From SP5GCR1 sp965199685 (GTDB lineage Bacteria > Pseudomonadota > Gammaproteobacteria > Poriferisulfidales > Oxydemutatoraceae), in assembly GCA_965199685.1 (NCBI GenBank), contig OZ241323.1, positions 1,550,001 to 1,614,000 of the forward strand: a stretch of DNA of 64,000 nucleotides, given 5' to 3'. Both the position numbers and the translations under genes were made by a program. The number at the start of each line of letters is the position of its first letter. Positions within the stretch are counted from its first letter, which is position 1. Below, piece by piece: positions 51,501 through 58,639 of the stretch. A model generated the notes under the pieces. The model had not been told where the DNA came from, did no database searches, and worked only from the letters and a program-made list of their open reading frames with translations.

Positions 51501-54314
51501 CACTTGTGCTGATTTCGCTGCGGCAATCGCCGCATCGTCGTCCACATCCTCCAGCTTGACGCTCATGTTCAGGCTGAGGTCTTCAAATACATCTGCTAGC
51601 GATGCCTGTTCAGTAGAGAGCAGCATTTGGGTGCTGTTGAGGATGTCAATGCGAGTAATCCTTCTGAGATAGCTGTTGTCTCGCCCCATCATAATTGCAA
51701 CCTGTCCCACTTCCAGGTCGTTGCGACGGTCTATGATGATTGTGCCATCGGCATTCAGTGTCGTATCAATCTGTATTAGCACCACCTCGTTCTGGGTGGA
51801 CAACTTCGGCATCATTGACATCGTGCGTATGGATATCATCTCCGAGAGGCTGCGGTTGCCGGCCTCGTCCAGTGCCGCAACATGCACATAGTAGGTCTGG
51901 CTGGTTTTGAGGTCATCCACACTGGCACTATATATGCCTTGCACCATCAGCCGTTTGGTGTCTGTGCCGATTGTGGTTGCGGTACTTTCAGAGACATGGA
52001 CTTCGTAGACGATCTGCTCGGCAGCACTGCGGTCGTCGGTGGATGCCATCCAATCCAGTGCAATGGCAGTCGTGGAAGAGGCATACGCAGACACGATGAC
52101 TGGTGGGGTCGGGGGTGTTTCGTCGTTGCCGGTCGGCAATGGCAACATCACGCTCACCGCTTGGCTGACGGCACTCTCGCCCTGCTCGTTGACCGCACTC
52201 ACTGCGTAATAATAAAGCTCGCCACGGCTCAGCCCAGTATGCACATAGCTGGTGCCGTAGATATTCGGGATGATTTGATCTGCTTGCCCGCCATTCATGT
52301 TGGCAAAGCTGTTCCAATAGATCCTATACGAGGTTGCCCGATTTGCTGGTCGCCAGCTTAGTGCTATGACATCGTCGCGTGCTTCGGCAACCAAATCACG
52401 CGGCGGCGATGGCGGCGAGGTTGCACTGCTGCCAGGCCTGATATAGGTCGTTAGTTGCGTGGGGGTGCGCACCGCTTGAGGTATCGCAGTCAGTGAGCCG
52501 TCGGCTTCGTTGTAGACCAGCACGCGCTCTGTGTCCTTGTCTAGGATGAGATGATACGGGGCGCGGACGGTGACTGGGCTCAACAGGCTGGTGCGGTTGC
52601 CGTTATCAAGGTCAACCTCAATTACAGCCGCTAAACCATTGTCCACGACATACGCCAAACCAGCATCGTCGTCCAGCTCTACTGCAATGGGTCTATCAAA
52701 CGAGAGACCCGAACCTCTTTCCGGTATCAAGCATATCGCTCGCACCAGACAGCCCGAAACGATGGCTCTGTCACCAGTCGTTGGGTCTACCACGAGGAGA
52801 GCGTCCAGTTGGTCGTCTACGACGACGATGCGGGTTGCAGAGCTATTGATACTCAAGGCTTGCGGGTGTAGCACAGGGGTGCCGTCTCCGATGTTGCGTT
52901 CCTCGGCTGGACATAAGTCGTTTGCCGTGCATCCCGAAACCACACTGCGGTTGCCGCTTGTTAAATCCACTGCAATGAGTGCGCTCAAATAAGTATCGGT
53001 GATAATCAGGCGATTGTTTGCCTCGTCCAACACCGCATCAGTCGGTTGCGTTAGCGGCACACCCTCGCCTACCTGGTATTGCCCCGACGGACAACGATTG
53101 ATGATGTCACATCCCGAAACCACATTGCGACTGCCATCGGTCAAATCAACCGCAATCACCGCACGCAGAAAGCTATCAACAATGTAGAGCTGGTCGGTGC
53201 TATCGCTGCCTTCAACAAAGACTAAGTCATGCACATCCACCTCGCCAACCCTAAAGCTGGTGTCTACCAGTTGTTGCCCTGAACCCGATGGTCTAATTAT
53301 CTGTATCGTGTGGTCGTCTCTCAATGCGTATAATGCGCCTGATCTGGACAGCACCGTGTCTTGCGCCCGTTCGGGAATGTTGACCGAGTCGGCAATGACC
53401 AAATCGTCTATCAGCAACCCTTCGGGGAATACTCGCACCTGTACTTGGATGCCCTGCAGTGGCGGAGGCTCTGCCAGCTTGCGATATGACACCTCGTAAG
53501 TGCCACGACACAGATTGCCGTCGGCGGCTTGATACGACCAAAAGGCACGCCCATTGCCATTATCGTTGTCGCTAAACTCGGCTCGCACGATTAGCGTGCT
53601 GGTGCCGTTAAATGCCGGCGCAGTGCTGTATTGCCCAGTAAATACATAAGTGCTTGAGCTGATCGCTGCCGAAAGCATTGCTGACAAACCAAAATCATCG
53701 CCAAAACTATAGTTCGCCGTGTTGCCTGTCTGCCTAATCTCAACCTGCTGTTCACGCTCACGCACCGCAGCACACGACCCTGATACCACGGTGGATGTTG
53801 TGATGGACAGCTGGTAATTGCCGTTGATAGCACGACTCGGCGTGTCGCTTAGATAATTGACATCAAAAGCACCCGTGCAGAGCGTTTGCGTATCGTCACA
53901 ATATCTAAAAGCAAACGTGCCTGACAGACCCGAAGCAATACCTACTGTCCCTTGCACATTGATCATAGAGGAAGTCCTGCGAGGCAAAGCAGGTATAGAA
54001 ACCTGCCTCTGCAATGGCAAAAACTCGTCTGCTAAACCATAGGGTGTTTCATCTATGCGCCTGCTCACACCACCCTCCATTATATGAAGCGTTAGCGTCG
54101 TCGCTTGCGTGGGTTGTTCTAAGCTAATCGCAACAAACGATAATGTGTAATCCTGCCCCCAACGAAGTTCGGAAGTTGTGATTGAAGGCGTGCCGAATAC
54201 CAAAGCAGATTGCGAGGTGCCAATGACCGGCAAGCAACACAAGACAGATAGAGCGACTGCCCGCCGAATGAATCTAAGGGTCAATAAACCCCGCATTGTT
54301 ATTTTCTTAAGCAT
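48585..54314 (-). CDS. DGR target: giant exported protein with C-terminal FGE/C-type-lectin-like variable domain
   Basis: 1909 residues. A signal peptide (ending CCLPVIGTSQS, residues about 18-36) is followed by an N-terminal module of two related beta domains (to about 300). Then come propeller-like repeats of the form VIAVDLTDGSRNVVSGC (about 330-610), two fibronectin type III domains (about 635-830, for example SYRIYWNSF and YYYAVSAVNEQGES), and a long central region without recognised family. Last is an FGE-sulfatase domain (from VVVPAGSFLMGSPEGE near 1665), with LLSEAEWEYAARAGTT and NVWEWVEDCW. This fold is the usual scaffold of DGR-diversified binding proteins. The last about 40 residues (LRGGSWFDGPGYLRS and onward) are the variable repeat. 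Role by inference: surface binding of changing ligands. No membrane anchor was recognised. Confidence 0.93.
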   Translation of the reverse strand: MLKKITMRGLLTLRFIRRAVALSVLCCLPVIGTSQSALVFGTPSITTSELRWGQDYTLSFVAISLEQPTQATTLTLHIMEGGVSRRIDETPYGLADEFLPLQRQVSIPALPRRTSSMINVQGTVGIASGLSGTFAFRYCDDTQTLCTGAFDVNYLSDTPSRAINGNYQLSITTSTVVSGSCAAVREREQQVEIRQTGNTANYSFGDDFGLSAMLSAAISSSTYVFTGQYSTAPAFNGTSTLIVRAEFSDNDNGNGRAFWSYQAADGNLCRGTYEVSYRKLAEPPPLQGIQVQVRVFPEGLLIDDLVIADSVNIPERAQDTVLSRSGALYALRDDHTIQIIRPSGSGQQLVDTSFRVGEVDVHDLVFVEGSDSTDQLYIVDSFLRAVIAVDLTDGSRNVVSGCDIINRCPSGQYQVGEGVPLTQPTDAVLDEANNRLIITDTYLSALIAVDLTSGNRSVVSGCTANDLCPAEERNIGDGTPVLHPQALSINSSATRIVVVDDQLDALLVVDPTTGDRAIVSGCLVRAICLIPERGSGLSFDRPIAVELDDDAGLAYVVDNGLAAVIEVDLDNGNRTSLLSPVTVRAPYHLILDKDTERVLVYNEADGSLTAIPQAVRTPTQLTTYIRPGSSATSPPSPPRDLVAEARDDVIALSWRPANRATSYRIYWNSFANMNGGQADQIIPNIYGTSYVHTGLSRGELYYYAVSAVNEQGESAVSQAVSVMLPLPTGNDETPPTPPVIVSAYASSTTAIALDWMASTDDRSAAEQIVYEVHVSESTATTIGTDTKRLMVQGIYSASVDDLKTSQTYYVHVAALDEAGNRSLSEMISIRTMSMMPKLSTQNEVVLIQIDTTLNADGTIIIDRRNDLEVGQVAIMMGRDNSYLRRITRIDILNSTQMLLSTEQASLADVFEDLSLNMSVKLEDVDDDAAIAAAKSAQVRSEQQGEPVPPADSKLRRFSPALRSPMSVPPSEVWPYQPVIEGGEQVREMLWPDSGFRLRQSEPLSQTDNPPDSIIDGIGLRSEQQPPEPHIPATYKKRKLALHDPTIFYPSFMTTEAGEVVSFDVYIEYPEIFTAPCSLSIEAITNKGMNYGLQGASVETKSTSTNTKIVEYRVSWQTDERHKSEYPWDIYLLLDTPCKRFPHLAFSIPVWVSSNADIDSFSQKDLVLRRKGDNVFGVDLVDLDFDPIFDINIDKESRVPEFMNVVVGGEIDLEALLKIITGPEGAMLDGELQVFGKSFLVIIPTPAGIPIWISGELRLLVGGEAEVSSRSDIEQTFQTTYQLRAGFRYKNGRITPVGRAGGNSKYGVTFKSAATGMTVRFSLIPQLDMSLLSVAFTRLRLDPYVYGDGDFEGTFDYTSSSDIEEAIANSDYRFTRWDAGLGIAAGIRAGFEIINPIGIRTLLGRGISTITLLGWPSRRETDFYDLFREEWELASLPGMAVRKGASNTYGVITESGKWFFGNNEIQQGSWSVVPPKGAPQLTRIDRDTRELSDSETLIDTVQVDNSRPIEEGKYKLRYTGYSRYGQLIKQYEEIPIAASQPLKIISPTQGTALGLKHSSGVAETTQVQVVIEGSTEVPVSMALELDPGGASVVSIPTSPITFESTGGVQRSAEFTLTTAGAGHTTITAVVSDSFGNRDEVAIQVAVEEVNVSTQVQVVSVRDCTICPEMVVVPAGSFLMGSPEGEGFSDERPQHRVTIAKPFAVSKYEVTVGQYAAFVRETEHEAGNNWRNPHFTQTNNHPVVYVSWNDAKAYVAWLSRKTGHTYRLLSEAEWEYAARAGTTTAYHFGNTISRNQARYWHSDCGSFTSSSSCWGTVRVGSYPANAFGLHDMHGNVWEWVEDCWHNDYTGAPTDGSAWTGKCDRNDRWRVLRGGSWFDGPGYLRSADRSGFDDATGRGSSGGFRVARTLTP
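48594..48715 (-). repeat. DGR variable repeat (VR) in the target gene
   Basis: Aligns with the template repeat over 122 bp without gaps. On the coding strand 23 template adenines are replaced (by G or T), and the only other differences are two C-to-G changes at 48600 and 48615, in the last 25 bp that act as the homing (IMH) region. Sixteen encoded residues differ from the template: the Asn codons have become F, D, G, Y or S. The pattern is direct evidence of adenine-specific mutagenic retrohoming in this lineage. Confidence 0.95.
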
Positions 54315-54374
54315 GATACTGAGGGATAATAGAAGCGATTATACTACAACTGAGCATATCCACCAATTTACGGG

Positions 54375-54545
54375 AACCACCCCGTCAGGCTACGCCTGCC
54401 ACCCCTCCACAGGAGGGGAATGGTCCGACACTATACTTGTACAGACACGCCACAACCACCCCGTCAGATAGAATCGCCGATTATCGCCGAGTGAAACCGC
54501 CACTTGAACCAGTAGGTCGATCAGTGTGACACTGTGCAAAGGTTT
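54375..54545. repeat. Eroded repeat cluster upstream of the DGR target
   Basis: Contains ACCCCGTCAGGCTACGCCTGCCACCCCTCCACAGGAGGGG split over a CTACGCCTG variant, an ACCACCCCGTCAGATAGAATCG box and a decayed CGCCACTTGAACC-GGTCGATCAGTG hairpin (about 54495-54525). The first 60 bp upstream of the target start are outside it and should hold the target promoter. Confidence 0.6.
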
Positions 54546-54549
54546 GATG

Positions 54550-54892
54550 TAGTCAAACAAGGCAGGCATGAAAGTAATAGATATCTGCTGTGAGCTAAGC
54601 ATTACTGAGAAGACATTTTATCGCTGGCGCAGCAGGTATAATGGCATGGAAGTAGCCGAAGTCAAATGCCTGCGAGAACTTGAAGCCGGGAACAGTAAGT
54701 TCCGAGACGGTTGCCTGAATCAGCTTTGGTTTAGTTCAATAAAAGAGGCAAGAGAGACTATAGAAAGCTGGCGTATAGATTACAATGAAGTCTGCTCGCA
54801 TAGCGCATTGGGCTATCAACCCTCCAGTGAATTTGCGGAGGTAACAGCATGAAAACTAACTTTGCAGGTAATCCTAAAAATGGAGTAACATC
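54550..54892 (+). mobile_element. Internally deleted IS3-type element
   Basis: An open frame at 54568-54852 joins the end of an OrfA helix-turn-helix (VIDICCELSITEKTFYRWRS, then MEVAEVKCLRELEAGN) to the end of an OrfB integrase domain (RDGCLNQLWFSSIKEARETI, then RIDYNEVCSHSALGYQPSSE). Everything between, including the DDE core, is deleted. The 3' end (GGAGGTAACAGCATGAAAACTAAC onward to GGAGTAACATCA) is the sequence found as tails at 37676, 42595 and 45970. It cannot move by itself. Confidence 0.75.
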
Positions 54893-56581
54893 ATGAGCAA
54901 GAAAATCAGTGGTGCAGAATACCCCTTAGCCAAGATATTCAGTTCTGAATTTGAGTACGTCATTCCATCCTATCAGAGACCGTATGTATGGACGCTAGAC
55001 CAAGCGGCAGAGCTTTTTGATGATCTTTTTAACTTCTACAAGTCTGAGCCGGAGGAAGGCTACTTCCTTGGTAGCATAATTCTCATCAAGCAAGAGTCTG
55101 AGCCGTATGCGGAAGTAATAGATGGCAAGCAGCGTTTGACAACACTGACTATCTTGTTGTCTGCGCTTGCTTCGATATTGGAGGGGGAACATCAGTATAC
55201 CCTTTGTAAGTATATTCAGGAACCCGGAAACGTATACGAAGACTTAGAGCCTAAACCTCGCTTGACATTACGGGAAAGAGACAGAGCGTTTTTCTCAAAA
55301 TACGTGCAAGGACTGAATTTTGAACAGCTAGGCGGCCTTGACGATAAGAGTCTCGGCAACGAGTCTCAAATAAACATCAAGAAAAATAGCCAGCTATTTC
55401 TCCAAAAAATCGACGAAAATCTCGGCAACAATGCCAAGAACATCAATGGGTTTGTAAGTTTTTTGGTTCAGCAATGCTTTCTTATTGTTGTATCTACGCC
55501 TAACCGGCATTCGGCTTACCGTGTGTTTTCGGTCACGAATAGTCGTGGCCTTGATATTCAGACGACAGGCATGATCAAGGCAGACATTATGGACGGGCTC
55601 GTTATGGACAAAGAGCGAGATGAATACAACGAGCGGTGGGAAGACATGGAGGTTTTATTAGGTCGTGATGGCTTCAACGATCTGTTTACCCATGTCCGAA
55701 TGATTTACGCCAAAGAGAAGGCAAAAAAGTCTCTTTTTGATGAGTTTAGACACCATGTGCTTAACACTGTTGAGCCTAAAGCACTTATCAGTGAAGTATT
55801 AGAACCCTATGCGAGTGCTTTAGCGACGGTTCGCAACGCAAACTACGAAGCCGTATCCCACGCTGAAGAAGTAAATACATACCTTCGTTGGCTTAATCGT
55901 ATTGATAACTCAGACTGGATACCGGTGGCAATACTGTTTCTTTCGATAAATAGAAATGTACCAGAATACGTTGAGTGGTTTTTCAATAGGCTTGAGCGTT
56001 TGGCAGCCTATATGCACATATGCGCCCTGAACATTAACGAGAGGATCAAGCGGTACAACGATGTTATAGAAGCATTGGAGGGCGAACATTCATCTAACTC
56101 TCCCGTCCAAGCCGTTGAATTGACCAAGACGGAAAAAGAAAAAATGCGTGAGGCGTTGAATGGAAATATCTACGAACTCACTGCAAAACGAAGGAACTAT
56201 CTGATCCTTCGCCTTGATGCCTTTCTTTCGGACGGTGCTGCCTCATACGATCATAGTATTCTGACTATTGAGCACGTTCTGCCGCAAACGGTAAGTGATA
56301 ATACTGAATGGGCAAAATTATGGCCAGATGAACAACTGCGCAAACAGTGGGTACATCGCATCGCGAATCTCGTTCCTCTCAACAGAAGACGTAACTCACA
56401 AGCGCAGAATTACGACTTTACGAAGAAGAAGTCGGCATACTTCTCCGGTAGGGAAGGTGTGTCATCCTACGTATTAACAACACAAGTGTTGAATAGTGAT
56501 CAGTGGACACTGGAACACCTGCAAAATCGTCAAAGTGAATTGCTTAAAGTCTTGTATGAAAACTGGAGGCTAAGTGAATAA
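54893..56581 (+). CDS. DUF262/DUF1524 protein, GmrSD-type restriction-like enzyme
   Basis: 562 residues. The N-terminal DUF262 domain shows VIPSYQRPYVWTLDQAAEL (residues about 22-41) and VIDGKQRLTTLTILL (about 80-95, the DGQQR-type nucleotide-binding motif). The C-terminal DUF1524 domain has the HNH-like motif EHVLPQTVSDNTEWAKLW (about 460-477) with HRIANLVPLNRRRNSQAQN. This is the single-chain GmrSD-like layout: NTP-dependent type IV enzymes that cut modified (for example glucosylated) phage DNA. That activity is likely but not proven here. The ATG overlaps the end of the IS3-type remnant, and the probable ribosome binding site (TGGAG) lies inside it, so an IS end now drives translation of this gene. 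Confidence 0.88.
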   Translation: MSKKISGAEYPLAKIFSSEFEYVIPSYQRPYVWTLDQAAELFDDLFNFYKSEPEEGYFLGSIILIKQESEPYAEVIDGKQRLTTLTILLSALASILEGEHQYTLCKYIQEPGNVYEDLEPKPRLTLRERDRAFFSKYVQGLNFEQLGGLDDKSLGNESQINIKKNSQLFLQKIDENLGNNAKNINGFVSFLVQQCFLIVVSTPNRHSAYRVFSVTNSRGLDIQTTGMIKADIMDGLVMDKERDEYNERWEDMEVLLGRDGFNDLFTHVRMIYAKEKAKKSLFDEFRHHVLNTVEPKALISEVLEPYASALATVRNANYEAVSHAEEVNTYLRWLNRIDNSDWIPVAILFLSINRNVPEYVEWFFNRLERLAAYMHICALNINERIKRYNDVIEALEGEHSSNSPVQAVELTKTEKEKMREALNGNIYELTAKRRNYLILRLDAFLSDGAASYDHSILTIEHVLPQTVSDNTEWAKLWPDEQLRKQWVHRIANLVPLNRRRNSQAQNYDFTKKKSAYFSGREGVSSYVLTTQVLNSDQWTLEHLQNRQSELLKVLYENWRLSE

Positions 56582-57042
56582 CATGAAACTCCACTTTGAA
56601 GAAGATCTGAAGCTGTTGAAAAAGTACCGCCACTGCACTGATTTCGGTAATTTCAGCTTACCAGCTTGCTGTCAGACTTTTATTTGATGGCCACACGGAT
56701 GCCCAAAGCCATCGGCGGCCGTCGTTGGGGCGTACACAGGCTATCCGCAGTCGCTCGGCATGGGAGACTGAGCGAGACTAATGCGGATATATCTCCCGAA
56801 TCCGGCCGGCTTGGCTTCCAACAGGTGGTCAAAACCGCAATTTTAGCTCCCTAAAAAGTTGTGGATGGCTTGTCTACCTACCAAAAATCACCATTACCTG
56901 TTTTGATGAAAGAAGTATATAATCCCCGTTTGGTTGTTGCTTAGGGTTGTATGATATTGTGGTAGAATACAAAATGATTTTTTTAATGGTAAGGAATGCC
57001 ATTAATTATCCTTATAGTTGACTTTAATTCATGGAGGCGAAT
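56582..57042. other. Gap without recognised gene
   Basis: A single repeat end, GCTGTTGAAAAAGTACCG, lies near 56612-56630. The next 200 bp are GC-richer (GGCGGCCGTCGTTGGGGCG) and resemble no element seen elsewhere in the window. The last 130 bp are AT-rich and probably carry the promoter of the small gene at 57043. A 62-codon frame at 56666 has no supporting features. Confidence 0.5.
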
Positions 57043-57279
57043 ATGACTAAATATAAAGATCACGATCTAATCACTAAGTCTAATGGAGATATTGATATCA
57101 AGAAAGATGGAACATCAATACACACCATTGAACGTCGTTCTCACTCTTCTGATCCTGGGGCACTTGAGCAAGTTTTTGGGTTTGTTATGACTGCTGGGCA
57201 CTCTGCTTTTGTTGATACTCCCTCAGAAACTAGAGCCAAAAGAGAAGCAAGGAAATACGTAGATAACTTAAATAAGTGA
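57043..57279 (+). CDS. Small protein of unknown function
   Basis: Seventy-eight residues, MTKYKDHDLITKSNGDIDIK to the C-terminus YVDNLNK. A strong ribosome binding site, TGGAGGCGA, stands six bases before the ATG, which is why I choose it over the upstream ATG at 57031. The protein is charged and polar with one moderately hydrophobic stretch (EQVFGFVMTAGHSAFV); no signal peptide. No family is recognised. Its 3' end overlaps the tail of the truncated target paralogue on the other strand. It sits between a restriction-like gene and DGR debris, so an island-specific role is possible but unsupported. Confidence 0.5.
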   Translation: MTKYKDHDLITKSNGDIDIKKDGTSIHTIERRSHSSDPGALEQVFGFVMTAGHSAFVDTPSETRAKREARKYVDNLNK

Positions 57280-57880
57280 TTATTGGGCTGTCTGTTTGGC
57301 TAATCGCAACCCGCTGTTCATGCTCACGCACCGCAGCACACGACCCTGATACCACGGTTGATGTGGTGATGGACAGCCGGTAATCTCCGTTTATATCATG
57401 GCTCGGCGTGTCGCTTAGATAATCAACATCAAAAGAGCCCGTGCAGAGCGTTTGCGTATCGTCGCAATATCTAAAGGCAACCGTTCCAGCAAGACCTGAA
57501 GCAATACCTACTGTCCCCTGCACATTGACCATAGAAGAAGTCCTGCGAGGCAAAGCAGGTATAGACACTTGCCTTTGCAACGGCAAAAACTCGTCTGATA
57601 GTCCATACGGCGTTTCATCTATGCGCCTACTCACACCATCTTCGGTTATATGGAGCGTTAGCGTCGTCGCTTGCGTGGGTTGTTCTAAGCTAATCGCAAC
57701 AAACGATAATGTGTAATCCTGCCCCCAGCGAAGCTCAGAAGGTGTGATTGAGGGCGTGCCGAACATTAAAGCAGGTTGTGCAGCACCAATCACCGGCAAA
57801 CAACACAACACAGACAAAGCGACTGCCTGCCGAATCAAACTAGAAGTCAATAAACCTCGCATTGTTATTTTTTTGCGCAT
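57230..57880 (-). pseudogene. Truncated paralogue of the DGR target (N-terminal module only)
   Basis: From ATG 57880 (RKKITMRGLLTS) the protein matches the first about 205 residues of the target at 54314: signal peptide, the SITPSELRWGQDYTLSFVAI strand and the FRYCDDTQTLCTGSFDVDYL segment are nearly unchanged. The match stops at about 57288 within the RQT/SQT segment, and the frame ends 19 codons later in unrelated sequence. It lacks the propeller, fibronectin and FGE domains and therefore any variable repeat. It is either a broken second target or a leftover from a duplication. A stand-alone secreted product of about 180 residues cannot be ruled out, as start and signal peptide are intact. 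Confidence 0.8.
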
Positions 57881-58028
57881 GATATTGAGATGTAATAGGG
57901 GCAATTATACTGCAACTCAGCATATCTCCCAATTTCATGTACGATGCCATGATATATTGGAAAAACTGATGCAAATGAATCTCGGAATATGGTAAAATCC
58001 ACACCTATAAACATAGGAGTAAATAAAA

Positions 58029-58250
58029 ATGTCTGAAATCGCGTTATACAACACATTAAGAAAGATACTAGAGGTGTCCGATGATGAAGCAAAAGAAGCT
58101 GTGGCTGGTGTTGCGAGTTTAGGAGATGTAGCGACAAAAAAAGATTTAGCGGAACTAGAAACTAGACTAACGAAACTAATATATGCAGTTGTTGCAATAA
58201 ATACTGGCATAATCATTGCGGCAGTAGGATTAATGATAAGGTTTTTATAA
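58029..58250 (+). CDS. Small coiled-coil membrane protein (DUF1640-like)
   Basis: Seventy-three residues: IALYNTLRKILEVSDDEAKE, a short coiled coil (TKKDLAELETRLTKL) and a C-terminal membrane helix (residues about 47-72). An AGGAG site precedes the ATG. It belongs with the genes at 20057 and 26890, the N-terminal 25 residues being nearly the same in all three. Upstream, TGTACGATGCCATGATAT (57938-57955) recurs at about 37654, just before an IS3-type tail, hinting at a shared mobile context. Function unknown. Confidence 0.65.
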   Translation: MSEIALYNTLRKILEVSDDEAKEAVAGVASLGDVATKKDLAELETRLTKLIYAVVAINTGIIIAAVGLMIRFL

Positions 58251-58257
58251 AGTAAGT

Positions 58258-58600
58258 AATTGGGCTGTTGAAAATGGAACCGCCGTTTGTTGCAACGGCA
58301 ACAAACGGCGTAACATTGTGCAGAACGGGTTGCGTCTGCACTAGTCAATTCCCCTCCTTTGGAGGGGTGGCAGGCGCAGCCTGACGGGGTGGTTGTGACG
58401 CGTCTGCACAATCAATACATTCATTCATTTCGTTTATGGTAACCATGATTTGGTGGCGCGGAGCGGATATTGCATTTTGTAATGTACGACAAGCAATCAA
58501 GTCAAAGTTATGCACAATGTCACGCCGATTGACGGGCGGATATACAAATCCGCCCCTACAACTCAATCGGCGGCTTTATTCTGCCTCTACAGTTTTCATA
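58258..58600. repeat. Repeat cluster with one module inserted inside another
   Basis: Starts GGGCTGTTGAAAATGGAACCGCCG with the hairpin CCGTTTGTTGC-GGCAACAAACGGCG (about 58279-58310), then CCCCTCCTTTGGAGGGG. Near 58523-58575 a CGCCGATTGA/TCAATCGGCGG hairpin has its loop replaced by GGGCGGATATACAAATCCGCCCC, a GGGCGG palindrome from another module. Confidence 0.7.
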
Positions 58601-58613
58601 AATTCATGCTATT

Positions 58614-58639
58614 ATGTTATTTATGAGAATAAATAACAT
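58614..58639 (+). promoter_or_regulatory. Perfect 11-bp inverted repeat overlapping the ATPase start
   Basis: ATGTTATTTAT, spacer GAGA, then ATAAATAACAT, a perfect dyad. It covers the region immediately before and including the first base pair of the likely start at 58638. It could be an operator, for instance for autoregulation, or an mRNA hairpin that hides the start codon. Confidence 0.55.

Noticed and set aside
51882..52361. Plus-strand ORF of 159 codons inside the DGR target
   Set aside because: Antisense shadow of a long, well-supported gene, with no ribosome binding site or motif.
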